From Parietaria judaica (Eukaryota > Streptophyta > Magnoliopsida > Rosales > Urticaceae), in assembly GCA_954871525.1 (NCBI GenBank), contig OX940871.1, positions 23,162,586 to 23,226,585 of the forward strand: a stretch of 64,000 nt of DNA, given 5' to 3'. A program made the translations under genes and the position numbers. A model generated the notes under the pieces. It saw only the letters and a program-made list of their open reading frames with translations, was not told the DNA's origin and ran no database searches. Positions 47,353-57,786 of the stretch are shown here, one piece after another; within the stretch, counting starts at the first letter, position 1, and every line of letters starts with the position of its first letter.

Positions 47353-47831
47353 TTTATACGAAATTAATGTTACGAAATATTCAGGTAACACTAAAAAATG
47401 TTGACATGGTGACAATATATGAAAAGCTCTTTGGTTAACGTACGCAAGCATATATAGCTCGGTTCAATTCAATTCAATATTGATATAAGAATTATTATTG
47501 GCAAAAGTATCAAATTTATTTAGAAATAGAGCGGCGTATAAAAAATAGCGGCAAAAGTTTTCAAGTTCACCTTTTCTGATAAATCGGTAGACCTCATCAA
47601 TTTTTTTATGAGTATTTTTTTTCCGTCAATGTTGACGTCAACAACGCAAATTACAATGCTATTGAAGAAATGAATCGATAACTCGAGAGAAGAAATGAAG
47701 ATAAAAATAAAAAGAAAATGAAAATATAATAAAAGCTCTTTGGTTGACGTACGCAAGCACATAGCTAGGTTCAAGTGAATATTAATATAATTTTTTCTTC
47801 TATTTTATATTTGCCTCTCAAAGACTTTGCT
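47353..47831. other. Upstream region of the SABATH gene, AT-rich, with a short duplicated stretch
   Basis: The words aaagctctttggttaacgtacgcaagcatatatagct (about 47424-47460) and aaagctctttggttgacgtacgcaagcacatagct (about 47731-47765) form a direct repeat some 305 bp apart. No gene is seen. Confidence 0.5.
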
Positions 47832-48390
47832 CAACGACATAACTACGTATAGCTCAAATGGGGCCACGGCCAAAGGTGAGGGGACATGCCTCTCATTACT
47901 TTCACTTACTTTTCCATTTCAATTCCGAAACTTGATCGCTTGACTTCGAATGCAATTCTGGCACATTTCGATTTTGCCACAATTTTTTTACCGCCGCTTT
48001 ACGACGGGTTCACGTTATAATTCGGAAGGCGTCGATTTTTTGCATTCTAATTCACTCGCATGGATTTTCTCGCAGGCCTCGTGCGAGTGCGCTTTGCGTT
48101 TTTTTTTTCTTCGGACTTCATGTTCTAATTAACATGGCGTCAATTCGTTTAGTAGAACGCAAAAACAGCTTATCAATATTTGTGCTTTTTTTAGAAAAGT
48201 TTTTTTGAAAAAAAAAAAAGAAAAAAAAATGCCCCTCCTAATTAAAAAAGCTTGCTTCGCCACTGGCCACGGCCCCGATAGATTTTTCCAATTTCTTTAC
48301 AGCGGCTCCGAGAATCTGAGGTTGGAGATCGAGAATCTGAGGTTGGAGATCATTGAAGACTTGCTCGGCCCCCCTCATGATAAAATGTTG
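47832..48390. mobile_element. Truncated hAT-type MITE related to 9848-10319, split by a nested element
   Basis: The left end caacgacataactacgtatagctcaaatggggccacggcc matches the left end of 9848-10319. After the nested insertion it resumes with ccccgatagattttt, then ctccgagaatctgaggttggagatc and ctcggcccccctc, as in that element. The 3' terminus (agttccgtcactg) is not found. A 21-bp stretch (gagaatctgaggttggagatc) is duplicated in tandem at about 48311-48352. Confidence 0.72.
47871..48265. mobile_element. Nested hAT-type MITE, 395 bp, perfect 8-bp target duplication
   Basis: Flanked by GCCACGGC at 47863-47870 and 48266-48273. Ends CAAAGGTGAGGGG and cttcgccactg are loosely inverted (CA..GGyGA type). 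Uninterrupted sequence in the related element at 9848 (ggggccacggccccggtag) shows the empty site. Confidence 0.75.
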
Positions 48391-49330
48391 TCATATTCTA
48401 AACGATTGACTGGAAGGACGAACTTTCTCGTGCGACCATTAAATCATTAAAAGAAATGTCAGTTTAATAGTAGAAAGTAGAAACAAAAGTTGACACGCAT
48501 ATATTATATATAGTATCGGTGCTAAATTTTGTATATTAATTAAAGAACTCAACATTGACTCGCAATTTATGCAAGACATTCTCTAGAAATATCCCAAAAT
48601 TTCTTTTTAAACAATGTATATATTCATGTATTACGTATACATACATACATCCAACATACATACATGTCATACATATTTATTTACAAGACATAAAGTTCTT
48701 AAAACTCATTCGAGAGAAATCCTAATAAAATATTTATTTTATATTTATTTTATTTATAATATATGCTTATAATTTTATATTTATTTCTTGATTTCTAATT
48801 AGATTATTTAAAAAAAATATAATTAGATTTTAGAAAAACCCATTAAATATTTAAAATACACTCAAGGTTTATGAAAAATACCTATAGTTTCAATTAATTC
48901 ATTTATACCCATTTTTAATAAATTTTGGACCATTATAACCTTGATTTTAATTATATAATTTTATTTTTGTTAATTAATTATTTAGTTTAATTTCGAAATT
49001 ATATTTTTCTAAAATTAAAGTTGAAATATTCCTATATTTATCAGATTTTAAATGTTTTTTATTTATTTTTCTTTTACCCCTTTCTATTTTCTTTCCTTTT
49101 CTTCGTTCAGAACTCTCCTCCGACCTCTCTCTCCTTCCCTGTCGTCTCTCTAACGCCGAGCAGCTGAGGCTGGTGCGCGGATATGGCCGGACGAGTTTGG
49201 AAGCCCCCGTTGCGGCGGTGGCGCGCGGAGGAAACCCAAATTCAGACCTGGGCATGCGGCGGAGGGACGCTCATGGGTCCTTTTGGTGGAGCTGGGAGTC
49301 ACCGTCGACTGCGGCGGCGTGGGATGGCGA
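48391..49330. other. AT-rich DNA leading into a GC-richer patch
   Basis: To about 49080 the sequence is AT-rich. 49080-49330 is richer in C and G (CTC/TCT tracts, then GGCGG), like the flanks of captured gene pieces. No continuous gene is supported. Confidence 0.35.
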
Positions 49331-49339
49331 CCTCGTAGA

Positions 49340-49522
49340 GGATGAACGACCGAATCTCGCCGGCAGGAACATCACCGTCAACGAGCCCCAATCCCGCGGC
49401 TCTGGCGGCGGAGGTGGCTACGCAGGCAGCCGTTGCAGTGGCGGAGGAGGCTACGACGGTCGCTGCAAGGGCGGTGGCAAAGGCTACGGGGGTAAATACA
49501 ATTACCGAATTTCATTTTTGTA
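49340..49522 (+). pseudogene. Captured fragment of a glycine-rich RNA-binding protein gene
   Basis: One plus-strand frame reads LAGRNITVNEPQSRGSGGGG and then a Gly-rich run with Tyr and Arg (GGGGYDGRCKGGGKGYGG). The first part is the end of the RRM domain of GRP7/GRP8-type proteins (DGRNITVNEAQSRGSG), followed by the start of their glycine tail. The RRM core (RNP1 and RNP2) is absent, and the frame runs into AT-rich DNA and stops. This is a gene piece, probably carried by a transposon, not a working gene. Confidence 0.68.
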
Positions 49523-49660
49523 AATATGTTTACAGTTTACATATTCACAAGATCTATATATATTTCCTAAACATATTTGTGTTATTCGTAAATATATTTA
49601 CAGTTTACATATTCACAAGATTCTTAAATATTTCGTAAACATATTTACGTAATTCGTTAA
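49515..49660. repeat. Short tandem repeat, about 70-bp unit
   Basis: The block tttacagtttacatattcacaagat recurs at about 49530 and 49598, with aacatatttg/acgt-attcgtaaatat between. Looser copies continue to about 49800. Confidence 0.6.
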
Positions 49661-50340
49661 TAAATTTATAATTTTTGAAAGTTGTTCATATATTTACAGT
49701 GTTATAACTACATCTTTCTTATAATTTCGTAACTATGTTTACAGTTTAATTTTGTAAATATTTCTACATTTTAATACCTGTAATATTGTTGTTGATGCAA
49801 GTTTGGTAAATAAATTTACAGTTTGATATTGGTTTATATATACAATTTGATATTCCTTAGTATACTGATTAATAGGGAGAAAAAATTTGAAAATAATAAA
49901 GGAATGATTAAGCTTAATCAGTTATTCTATTTAGCTAGATTTAAGGAAAAAAAATGTTTTGATTTTATTAATTAATTTAAATTATTAATTAATTTTAAAA
50001 ATAATTTAAATGCTAAATATTAATTAATTAATTCGAAGGGTATGTTAGTCCATATTTTAATTTATAGGTTGTTTGGATTACCATAAATAGAAATGAGCAT
50101 TTTTTTCGAAATCTTGAGTCACAAATGGGCATTTGGCTCATTTACCCTTTAATTTTCATGTAGTGAAACTTCTAATGTCTGGTTAGTTTTTATCATCTGT
50201 TTAATGCTCATATTTCATTTTTTTAAAAATTCCAAATGTTAATTCTACATCCATATTACTTTATAATGTTTTTGTTACGATTTATTTTTTCTTGCAATGT
50301 GCTAATGTCATTATTATACATTGAAATTGTAATTGGATAT
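49661..50340. other. AT-rich DNA, with a MITE-like terminus near 50090-50148
   Basis: The stretch gcatttttttcgaaatcttgagtcacaaatgggcatttggctcatttaccct resembles the right half of the short element at 19879-20013. No gene is seen. Confidence 0.4.
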
Positions 50341-51159
50341 CAACGATGTCGGTAAGAATGTTTAGACAAGATTGTCTACACAACACTTTAAAACATGCAG
50401 AAATCAAATATGCGTAAAAGTAAAGAACAAGTGAACACGCGATATTTGGTAACGCGGTTCGTGAACCCCTCGTGGGAACTTACTCTGCGGGGCACTGACC
50501 CAGAAGCTTTATTTCACTAGAAAACATTTACACAATGTTACACGGTCATACGGGATAGTTAAATGAGTTTCACAAGGGAATAGACAACACCCCCTTAAGA
50601 CCAGGCACAACGGTGATCCGACTCCAGGAAAAAACTTTGCTTCTCTTCAAAATAGTCTTGTTATGTCTTCAACTGTCTACAGCCACTCGTCACTTCTCTC
50701 AAGAAAGATCTCAAGACTCTCCAGTTCTGATTCAAGCAATTCGATGAATTTCGTTTAGTGTGCTCGATGTTCCAGCCACATCTAGTAAATGCTATATACG
50801 CCGGTCTTCTTGGCATCCAATTAAGGCAATCAGGGCACCCAAATCAGTGGGATTAATGTCACCAACGGTAACATCAATCAAATCAATTCAGACTCAATCA
50901 AATAACGATATCGAATTGAGCTGGTTGATCAAGGTGATAACTCCATGAAGATTTTTGACTAATATAACACATAATGACAAAAACAAAAAGAACAAACAGT
51001 GTTCTTACAGAAATGTCTTGTAAAATATTTAATTAACCGGTTTATATAAATTTTTAAGAACGTACAAATGACTGACATATCAATACATTTAGGCGGAATA
51101 TATTTAATACTTTCCCGAAATTCTGATGTTTGTGGAAATTGAGTTTAAATGACAAAATA
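50341..51159. other. Unassigned repeat-like DNA
   Basis: Contains a gatatttggtaacgcggttcgtgaacccctcgtggg stretch (about 50440-50480), a style often seen in plant LTR sequences, and moderately GC-balanced DNA to 50950. No ends, genes or motifs were confirmed. Confidence 0.3.
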
Positions 51160-53212
51160 TTGATCTCATCTAAATCCAATGGATATAATTAATCAGGGAT
51201 TTAATTAAATAATAATATATGATAAGATCAAAATATTTAATCTTATCATCATATTAATAAAATTCGAATTATATATATATAGATACATATTAAAATTCGA
51301 ATTTGTTTATGATTATCTAGATCCAATGGTTAAAAATAAATCTTAAACCAATCCAACAGATCAAATCAATTAGGGATAAAGTCAAATACCCTAGGGTTTC
51401 ATGAAACCCTAATTCAAACTCATATCCACATTTATATTCTAATTATATTATCATATATATATAATATTAATTAATTTCTAATCCGACGGTAAAGATTAAA
51501 TCTCAAAACCGATCCGGCGGACACAATTAATTAAGCAAATTCGAAATACCTAAACTTGGTCACCAAGTTTCAATTTCGAATTACATTTAGGGTTCAAATC
51601 AATTATCTCAATCCAACGGTTGATATTAAATCATAACTGATCCAATGGATTAAATTGATTTTAGGGTTTTGCCAAAATACCAAAACATTAGGTACTTATA
51701 CCGTAAATATAAATTCTCCAATTCACATATTCGAATTTAGCTAGGGTTTGTATTTTCCAAACCCTAATTCGAATTTACACATGTAACAATATATAAATAT
51801 ATATTTTTATTTATTAATATAAATCTTTTAAATTATTAATTAATTATTAATTAGATATTAATAATTAAATCCAAATAATTAAATTATATTAATAAACCTG
51901 ATCTCAATATCACACATTAAATGTCATGGTGCAACACCATCATTTAAATTCGTGACATGTGATTTAATTTCATAGTTTATCGAACTGAGTCATAAACTTA
52001 GAAAATCCATAAATCACAAACCGTAAGTCTGGATGACTTGGTTCAAAAAGCAAAAATGCTTAGAATTTAATTTACATCATCATGGTGCTGTTAGAAAATC
52101 TAAATTCTAACTTTCTATTTATCAGTTAATTCCATGTACCAAAATATGATACTTTTGCCACGGTGACGATAAAACTAATGGACGTCTGCCACAGACTTGT
52201 CCATTTTATAAGTCGAGCCAAATGATTAAACATTATCCAGAATGTATTTGAATCACGTACGTATCATCCGTTACGGAGCTATCCTGGGGACAATAGACCC
52301 GTATCACTTAAGCTCCAACGAACTGCTAGTTGTTCGTCAAACCTTGAAGTGATTCCACTATAGACCCGAGGCTGCACTCTTTAGTGATACGGTATATATT
52401 ATTCCCTTATAATAGCAGGGTGTCCATTGATTCAATCAAATTCGGGTTATTGTCCTTCCACTTGATGACTCACACGTGAGCAGCCGGTTTTTACCGTAAT
52501 GCCCCTCATTGCATTTTCATCCTTGACTCAGTCAGTAATCTTATGAGCAACCCACTTATGGTTTCGATTCATAAGTTGCGCACGGGTACCTCTCACTTCT
52601 CACCACTGACAACCAAGGGAATCATCATGACTCTGAACAATCATGTTCCCAAAATAATAGTGTTGGGAACAGCGGTAATATCTTGTGTTCTTTAACGGTT
52701 AAATCAAAGAACAATCAAGTCAGTAGCTCGGACTCATGATCACTCAGGACTTAGAACTAATATCCATTTGATCATCATTTTGTGACTCAACTACAAGTTA
52801 TCAGTGACGGTCTTATATGATAACTTCTTGTGTTTAAGTCAGATCCAGTCCAGTATGAAGACGCTTCATACTTAATGCACTTCTAGTGAGTGTGATACAC
52901 ACATAATCCAGAATAGGATTGTCACTTAGTCACATTAATGACCTTACACGATTAATGGGCTCCCACCCAGTTAATCAGGTCACGGACGTTTTAAGTTCAT
53001 TTATTATGATTATTAATTCTTCCTTACATCGACTTTGTTGTGATAATAATAACATAATTGCATCCTTTATGAACTAAGGAATCAAACATTCTATTTTACT
53101 CTACTAGAAACTATAATAAGATTAACATAATAAGCATCATCTTTATTCAACGACTTGTCATAATATTTTACAAATGGATAAATATCTTGTTTAAGGACAC
53201 ATATGTCCAACA
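51160..53212. mobile_element. 5'-truncated LTR, same family as 2873-4777, inside a Copia relic
   Basis: From ctcatctaaatccaatggatataatt (51160) to the terminal acatatgtccaaca (53212) it follows 3540-4777 closely. It carries extra segments the first copy lacks (about 51785-52250 and 52580-52890). The LTR start (TGTTGG) is missing. The right end joins directly to Copia RT coding sequence read on the minus strand, so this LTR was inserted into, or recombined with, the Copia element. Confidence 0.78.
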
Positions 53213-55586
53213 AGGAGTACCATCAGACGGAGAATATCGAGCGTTGGTCTCAAGGGGAGTATCAATAGTCTTGTTGTAAGTTAGACGCGCACGCTCAAAT
53301 AAATAAGCTATATACTTGGACTGCGATAATAGATAGCCTTTTGGTGAAGTAGCAACCTCAATACCAAGAAAATATCGTAGCAGGCCCAAGTATTTCATAG
53401 CGAAACAACGAGTCAGCTCATATTTCAAAGATTTAATCCCATCAAAATCATCACCAGTAATAATCGAAAACCAAGCGAAGTGATTACAAGGGAGAACTTC
53501 TCGAACCATGCACGGGGGGCTTGTTTGAGACCATAAAGTGATTTTCGTAGTTTACAGACGTGACCGGGTGTGTGTGCAATACCTGGAGAAGGTGTCATGT
53601 AAACTTCTTCATGAATATCACCATATAAGAATGCATTCTTGACATCCATCTGATATATGCTCCACTGACAGGCAGAAGCAACATCAATAAGAGTACGTAT
53701 AGTCGTCATCTTTGCAACGGGTGCAAAAGTTTCTTCATAGTCCATGCCGTACTGTTGGGAATAGCCTTTAGCAACGAGTCGGGCCTTATACCGTTCAACA
53801 GTTCCATCAGATTTTGTTTTGATCTTGTAAACCCAACGAGAGCCAATTGTGCGTTTTCTAGATGGTAAAGGCACAAAATCCCATGTATGAGTCTGATGTA
53901 AAGCAGCAAGCTCCTCAGCCATAGCATGCTGCCAAATTGGATCAACAACAGCCTCTCGAAAAGACGCAGGCTCAGATAGAGTCCGTCGAAGTGTATTCAC
54001 CCCCCAAGTCGCAGCGAAAACACTTAATGACGGCGCCATGTTGAGTTTTAACGAGAGCTCTGAATTCATTGAAGATGCCAAGAAAGTCTGATCTGCGTTT
54101 CATAAGATAAACCCAAGTGTAGCGCGTAAAATATCAATAAAGGAGACATAATATCGAGAACCCCCTTTTGTGGAAACAGGGGCAGGTCCTCACACATCAG
54201 AATGCACAAGATCGAAAGGAGCAATAGATGATGAAACACTTTTATAAAAAGGTAGCGCTGAAAACTTTGCTAGTTTGCATCCACAACAATCCGAAATATC
54301 ATGAAATTTTAACTGCCCAAGAGCTCCTGTAGAAGCTAAGTTCTTCAAATGAGACGCGGAAACATGTCCCAAACAAGAATGCCACAAATAAAAGTCAGAA
54401 GAAGAACAACTTAAACGAAGGTTGGAAATATCCACACTGGAAGCTGCAACATCTGGCACTTTAAGTTTGTCCAAAACATAGAGTTTCCCTTGTCGATGGC
54501 CTGTCCCAATCACTTTCTTAGAATGCAGGTCATAAACACAACAACCAGCAGTAGAGAAACAAACTAATGAGCCACTGGAGTCAAACACTTGACCGACCGA
54601 TGCAAGATTAAGAGTAAGTTTCGGAACATAGTAAACATCGGAAAGAGACAAATGAGGAGTAACAACAGAACCAATACATTTCGATGGCATAGGACGACCA
54701 TCAGCGGTCATAATAGATATAGACGAATCAGGGGATACAAAATCGAATGACGCTAGGTTGGGAGACATATGTTGAGTAGCCCCAGAGTCTAAGATCCAGG
54801 TGGGTGAACATCTGCTTGACGAACCAAAATTATTGGACAAAGACAAACCAACATGAGGAGCAACGAATAAGGCACGCAATTGCAATTGATTCTTTGGCTT
54901 ACAACTATGAAGACTACGCCTTCCAACGATCCTTTTGTGCTTCATAAGACTGCTAGAAAGATTGCTCCATATCCGATTCCTACTTAGAAAAAGTTTCGCA
55001 GCAAAACTCCAATATGATCCATCCAACTGAACATTGCAAGCCATGGTTGAAACACAAGAAAATCCAAAGCCAAAACACTTAAGAAATCAAAGAAACTTTT
55101 TCATATTTACCCTCTGGTTTCTGCTCGTCAGACAAACTTAGAAATATCAAAATCTCATCTCCACTGATCAAAACATGCCTCTATGTGTTTCTAACAATCT
55201 GCCAGAGTTTCAAGACGATACAACGGTGAACGAGAGTGCAAATGCAATTTTCCCAAGTGTCGTCGTTGCAGTCCGAGAATCGCAAATTTTGTTTCTCACC
55301 CAAACAAAACTCAAATATCAAGAACCCTAAAATCGAAGAGCCCCAACAAGAACCTTCAAATGAAATCTCCCAATCTCCCAAACCCGAAATCAATCAATAA
55401 CTTCAACGCTCTAATCTCTAAACTCAATACCCTAAATCCAAAGCTCCAAGATCACACCCAATCATTCAATCCAAACCCAAAAACTCCCAAATCCCACAAG
55501 CCCTTACCCGAAGAGAGATGATAACGAGCAGAGCATACCCAAGCGGAAGCATTCAACGAAGAATCATGATTGTAGCTCTGATACCA
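53213..55586 (-). pseudogene. Copia retrotransposon relic, internal region, 3'-truncated
   Basis: Minus-strand reading gives, in order: primer-binding site tggtatcagagc (rc of 55575-55586), a gag-side stretch, protease SPTWILDSGATQHMSPN (about 54750-54810), and GAG-pre-integrase WHSCLGHVSASHLKNLAS with LVHSDV (to 54190). The integrase core is mostly deleted. RT follows: WQHAMAEELAALHQTHTWDF, YKARLVAKGYSQQYGMDYEE, MDVKNAFLYGDIHEEVYM, KSLYGLKQAPRAWFEKF. The part that should hold the catalytic YVDD is missing between about 53460 and 53500; reading resumes at ITGDDFDGI and YFLGIEVATSPKGYLLSQ. RNase H and the 3' LTR are gone beyond 53213. Stops and frameshifts confirm a dead element. Confidence 0.85.
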
Positions 55587-55775
55587 TGTAGAAATCAAGA
55601 AAAGGGAGAAACTCAAGAACTCTATTATTGAAGCATTAGGTCTTTTAGGTTACAAGAATGCTTTTGTATAAAGCTAACATAACAAAAGAGAATGACTAAA
55701 CTACCCTTGAAAATAATAATAATAATAATAATAATAATATTGCTAATAAAACTCACGTAGGCATATCAATCTGGA
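55587..55775 (-). repeat. Probable LTR of the minus-strand Copia relic
   Basis: Directly beyond the primer-binding site, sequence begins tgtagaaatcaag, which is the LTR end in minus orientation (tctaca before tggtatc). It contains an AAT run (about 55708-55738). The outer boundary is uncertain. Confidence 0.55.
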
Positions 55776-56754
55776 TCAGAAGTTTTGGATTGAGTTTTTC
55801 TAAAATTAAAAAACTCGGGTTCCGAGTATTTAGAAAATATGGTAAACTTTATCTTTATATTGTGTATTGTAAATACGAGTCTTTAGATGTAATAATAAGA
55901 AATCAAGACTTAAAAAATAAATCGCAACCAATTTTAATTGGTCCGGGATGTACTCAAATTAGACTATGGTTTTTGGTTCGTAAGCTAATATTAATTATTT
56001 GACTGTGTTAACACCAAGGTTTCGAAAATCGCGATTATCGAGCGATTATCGTTCGATTAATCGAAGAAATGGTGCTCTCGGTAACTTATCTCTGGTAATC
56101 GCTGCCGTTTTATACTTTTCGCGATTTTTCAAACCGATAACTTAGGTACTTTTCGCTGAAGCTTTTCGAGTGTAAAAAAATGATAATCGAATGATTTTTC
56201 GTGCAAATATGGGTAAGTTCCAAACCCTAATATAAAAGCCACCCTTTTTCTCTTCCCACGATTTCAGCCTCACTTCTCCACCTCCAAACCCTATTTTTCG
56301 CCTCTTTCTTCCCGAATAATATAATCGCCTGGAGAAGAGGGCTTCTTCTCGTCAACTGCCCAGCTTGTCGAAGCCCTAGTTTTCTCACGGCAAAAGTTCC
56401 ATGTTCGTTTAATCTCGGAATATTAAAGTATTTTTAGGGTCTTTTTAAGTAATTTTTGAGTGTTTTATAGATTACATGTTGTATATGCATGAATTATGTA
56501 AAAAAAATTACAATAATATTCTATATTTCTAGTATTTACTTAGAAATGTATTAAGTTGAAATGAAAGTTCAACATGAAGTTTCATATAACTTTGACTGTA
56601 CAATTTGTAATTTTGAATCAAATATTGTTCTTGAATTTGATTTTTCATAGGTTTATTAAGGAAGATGGATGAATTATGATGGATTGTGTGTTTTTTGTTA
56701 ATTTTTTTTGCAGATTTGGGGGTGATTTGGGGCTGATTTCAGGCTTTGTCCATA

Positions 56755-57745
56755 TTTTGTATAATAGCGGCAAATGTATTTATGTTTTGGAAATTATTGA
56801 ACTTGAGCCCGATTTTGAACATTTTTTATGTAATTTCATCTATTGAAGTCGTGTGTAATTAGAAAACTGAGTGTTTGACATAATTGTTTTTGTAATTTGA
56901 TGTTTTCTTGAATTTTTGGTTTATTATGACAAAAGTACATATGTTTCGGAAAACAATGAATTTGAGCTAGTAAATCGATCGTTTTCATGTAATGTCGTTT
57001 TATAAAAATGTATATGATTTATAATGTGTGAGGCTGGAATTATGTTTTTATTTTGACTTTTTCTGAATTATAAACTTATTGCGGCAAAAGTACATATGTA
57101 TCGGAAATAAGTGAATTTGAGGTACTTAATTTACTTTTTTGGCGTAGTTTCATTTTATAAAAAATATTATAATTTACAATCTGTGAGTTTGACATAACTT
57201 TTCTTTATTATTTGATGTTTATCAGAATTATTAACTTATTGCGGCAAAAGTACCTATGCATCGGAAATAAGTGAATTTGAGCTAGTTAATCAACTTTTTT
57301 GGTGTAGTTTCATTTTATAAAAATTATTATAATTTACAATCTGTGAGGTTAATATAACTTTTTTTTTATCATTTTGATGTTAATCCGAATTGTTAAATTA
57401 TTGCGGCAAAAGTACCTATGCATCACAAATAAGTGAATTTGAGCTAGTTAATCAACTTTTTGGGTGTCGTTTCATTTTATAAAAATTATTATAATTTATA
57501 ATCTGTGAGGTTGATATAAATTTTTTTATCATTTTGATGTTTATCCGAATTGTTAAATTATTGCGGCAAAAGTACCTATGTATTAAAAATCAGTTGATTT
57601 GAGCTAGATAATAGAATTTTTTGGTGTAGTTTCCTTTAACTCATACCATATAATTTATAAATTGTGACTTTGAAATATTTTATTTTTTCGTAATTTGACG
57701 TTATTTTATTATTGTGGCAAAAGTACATATTCTTAATAAGTTTAT
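56755..57745. repeat. Tandem array of a ~160-bp unit, about seven copies, in the hAT leader
   Basis: The block gcggcaaaagtac(c/a)tatg, followed by tcggaaataagtgaatttgagc and tttcattttataaaaattattataattta, recurs about every 155-162 bp. Copies start near 56767, 56930, 57083, 57242, 57404, 57563 and 57714; the outer copies are more diverged. The array ends shortly before a good 3' splice site (ttttcag, 57775-57781), so it probably lay in a 5' leader intron of the transposase gene. Confidence 0.82.
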
Positions 57746-57786
57746 TACATGTTAATTGATGCGTTGGTATCGTCCTTTTCAGGAAA

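Noticed and set aside
56755..57745. Possible CRISPR-like regular spacing
   Set aside because: The units are 160-bp whole-unit tandem repeats with no unique spacers, in a plant transposon.
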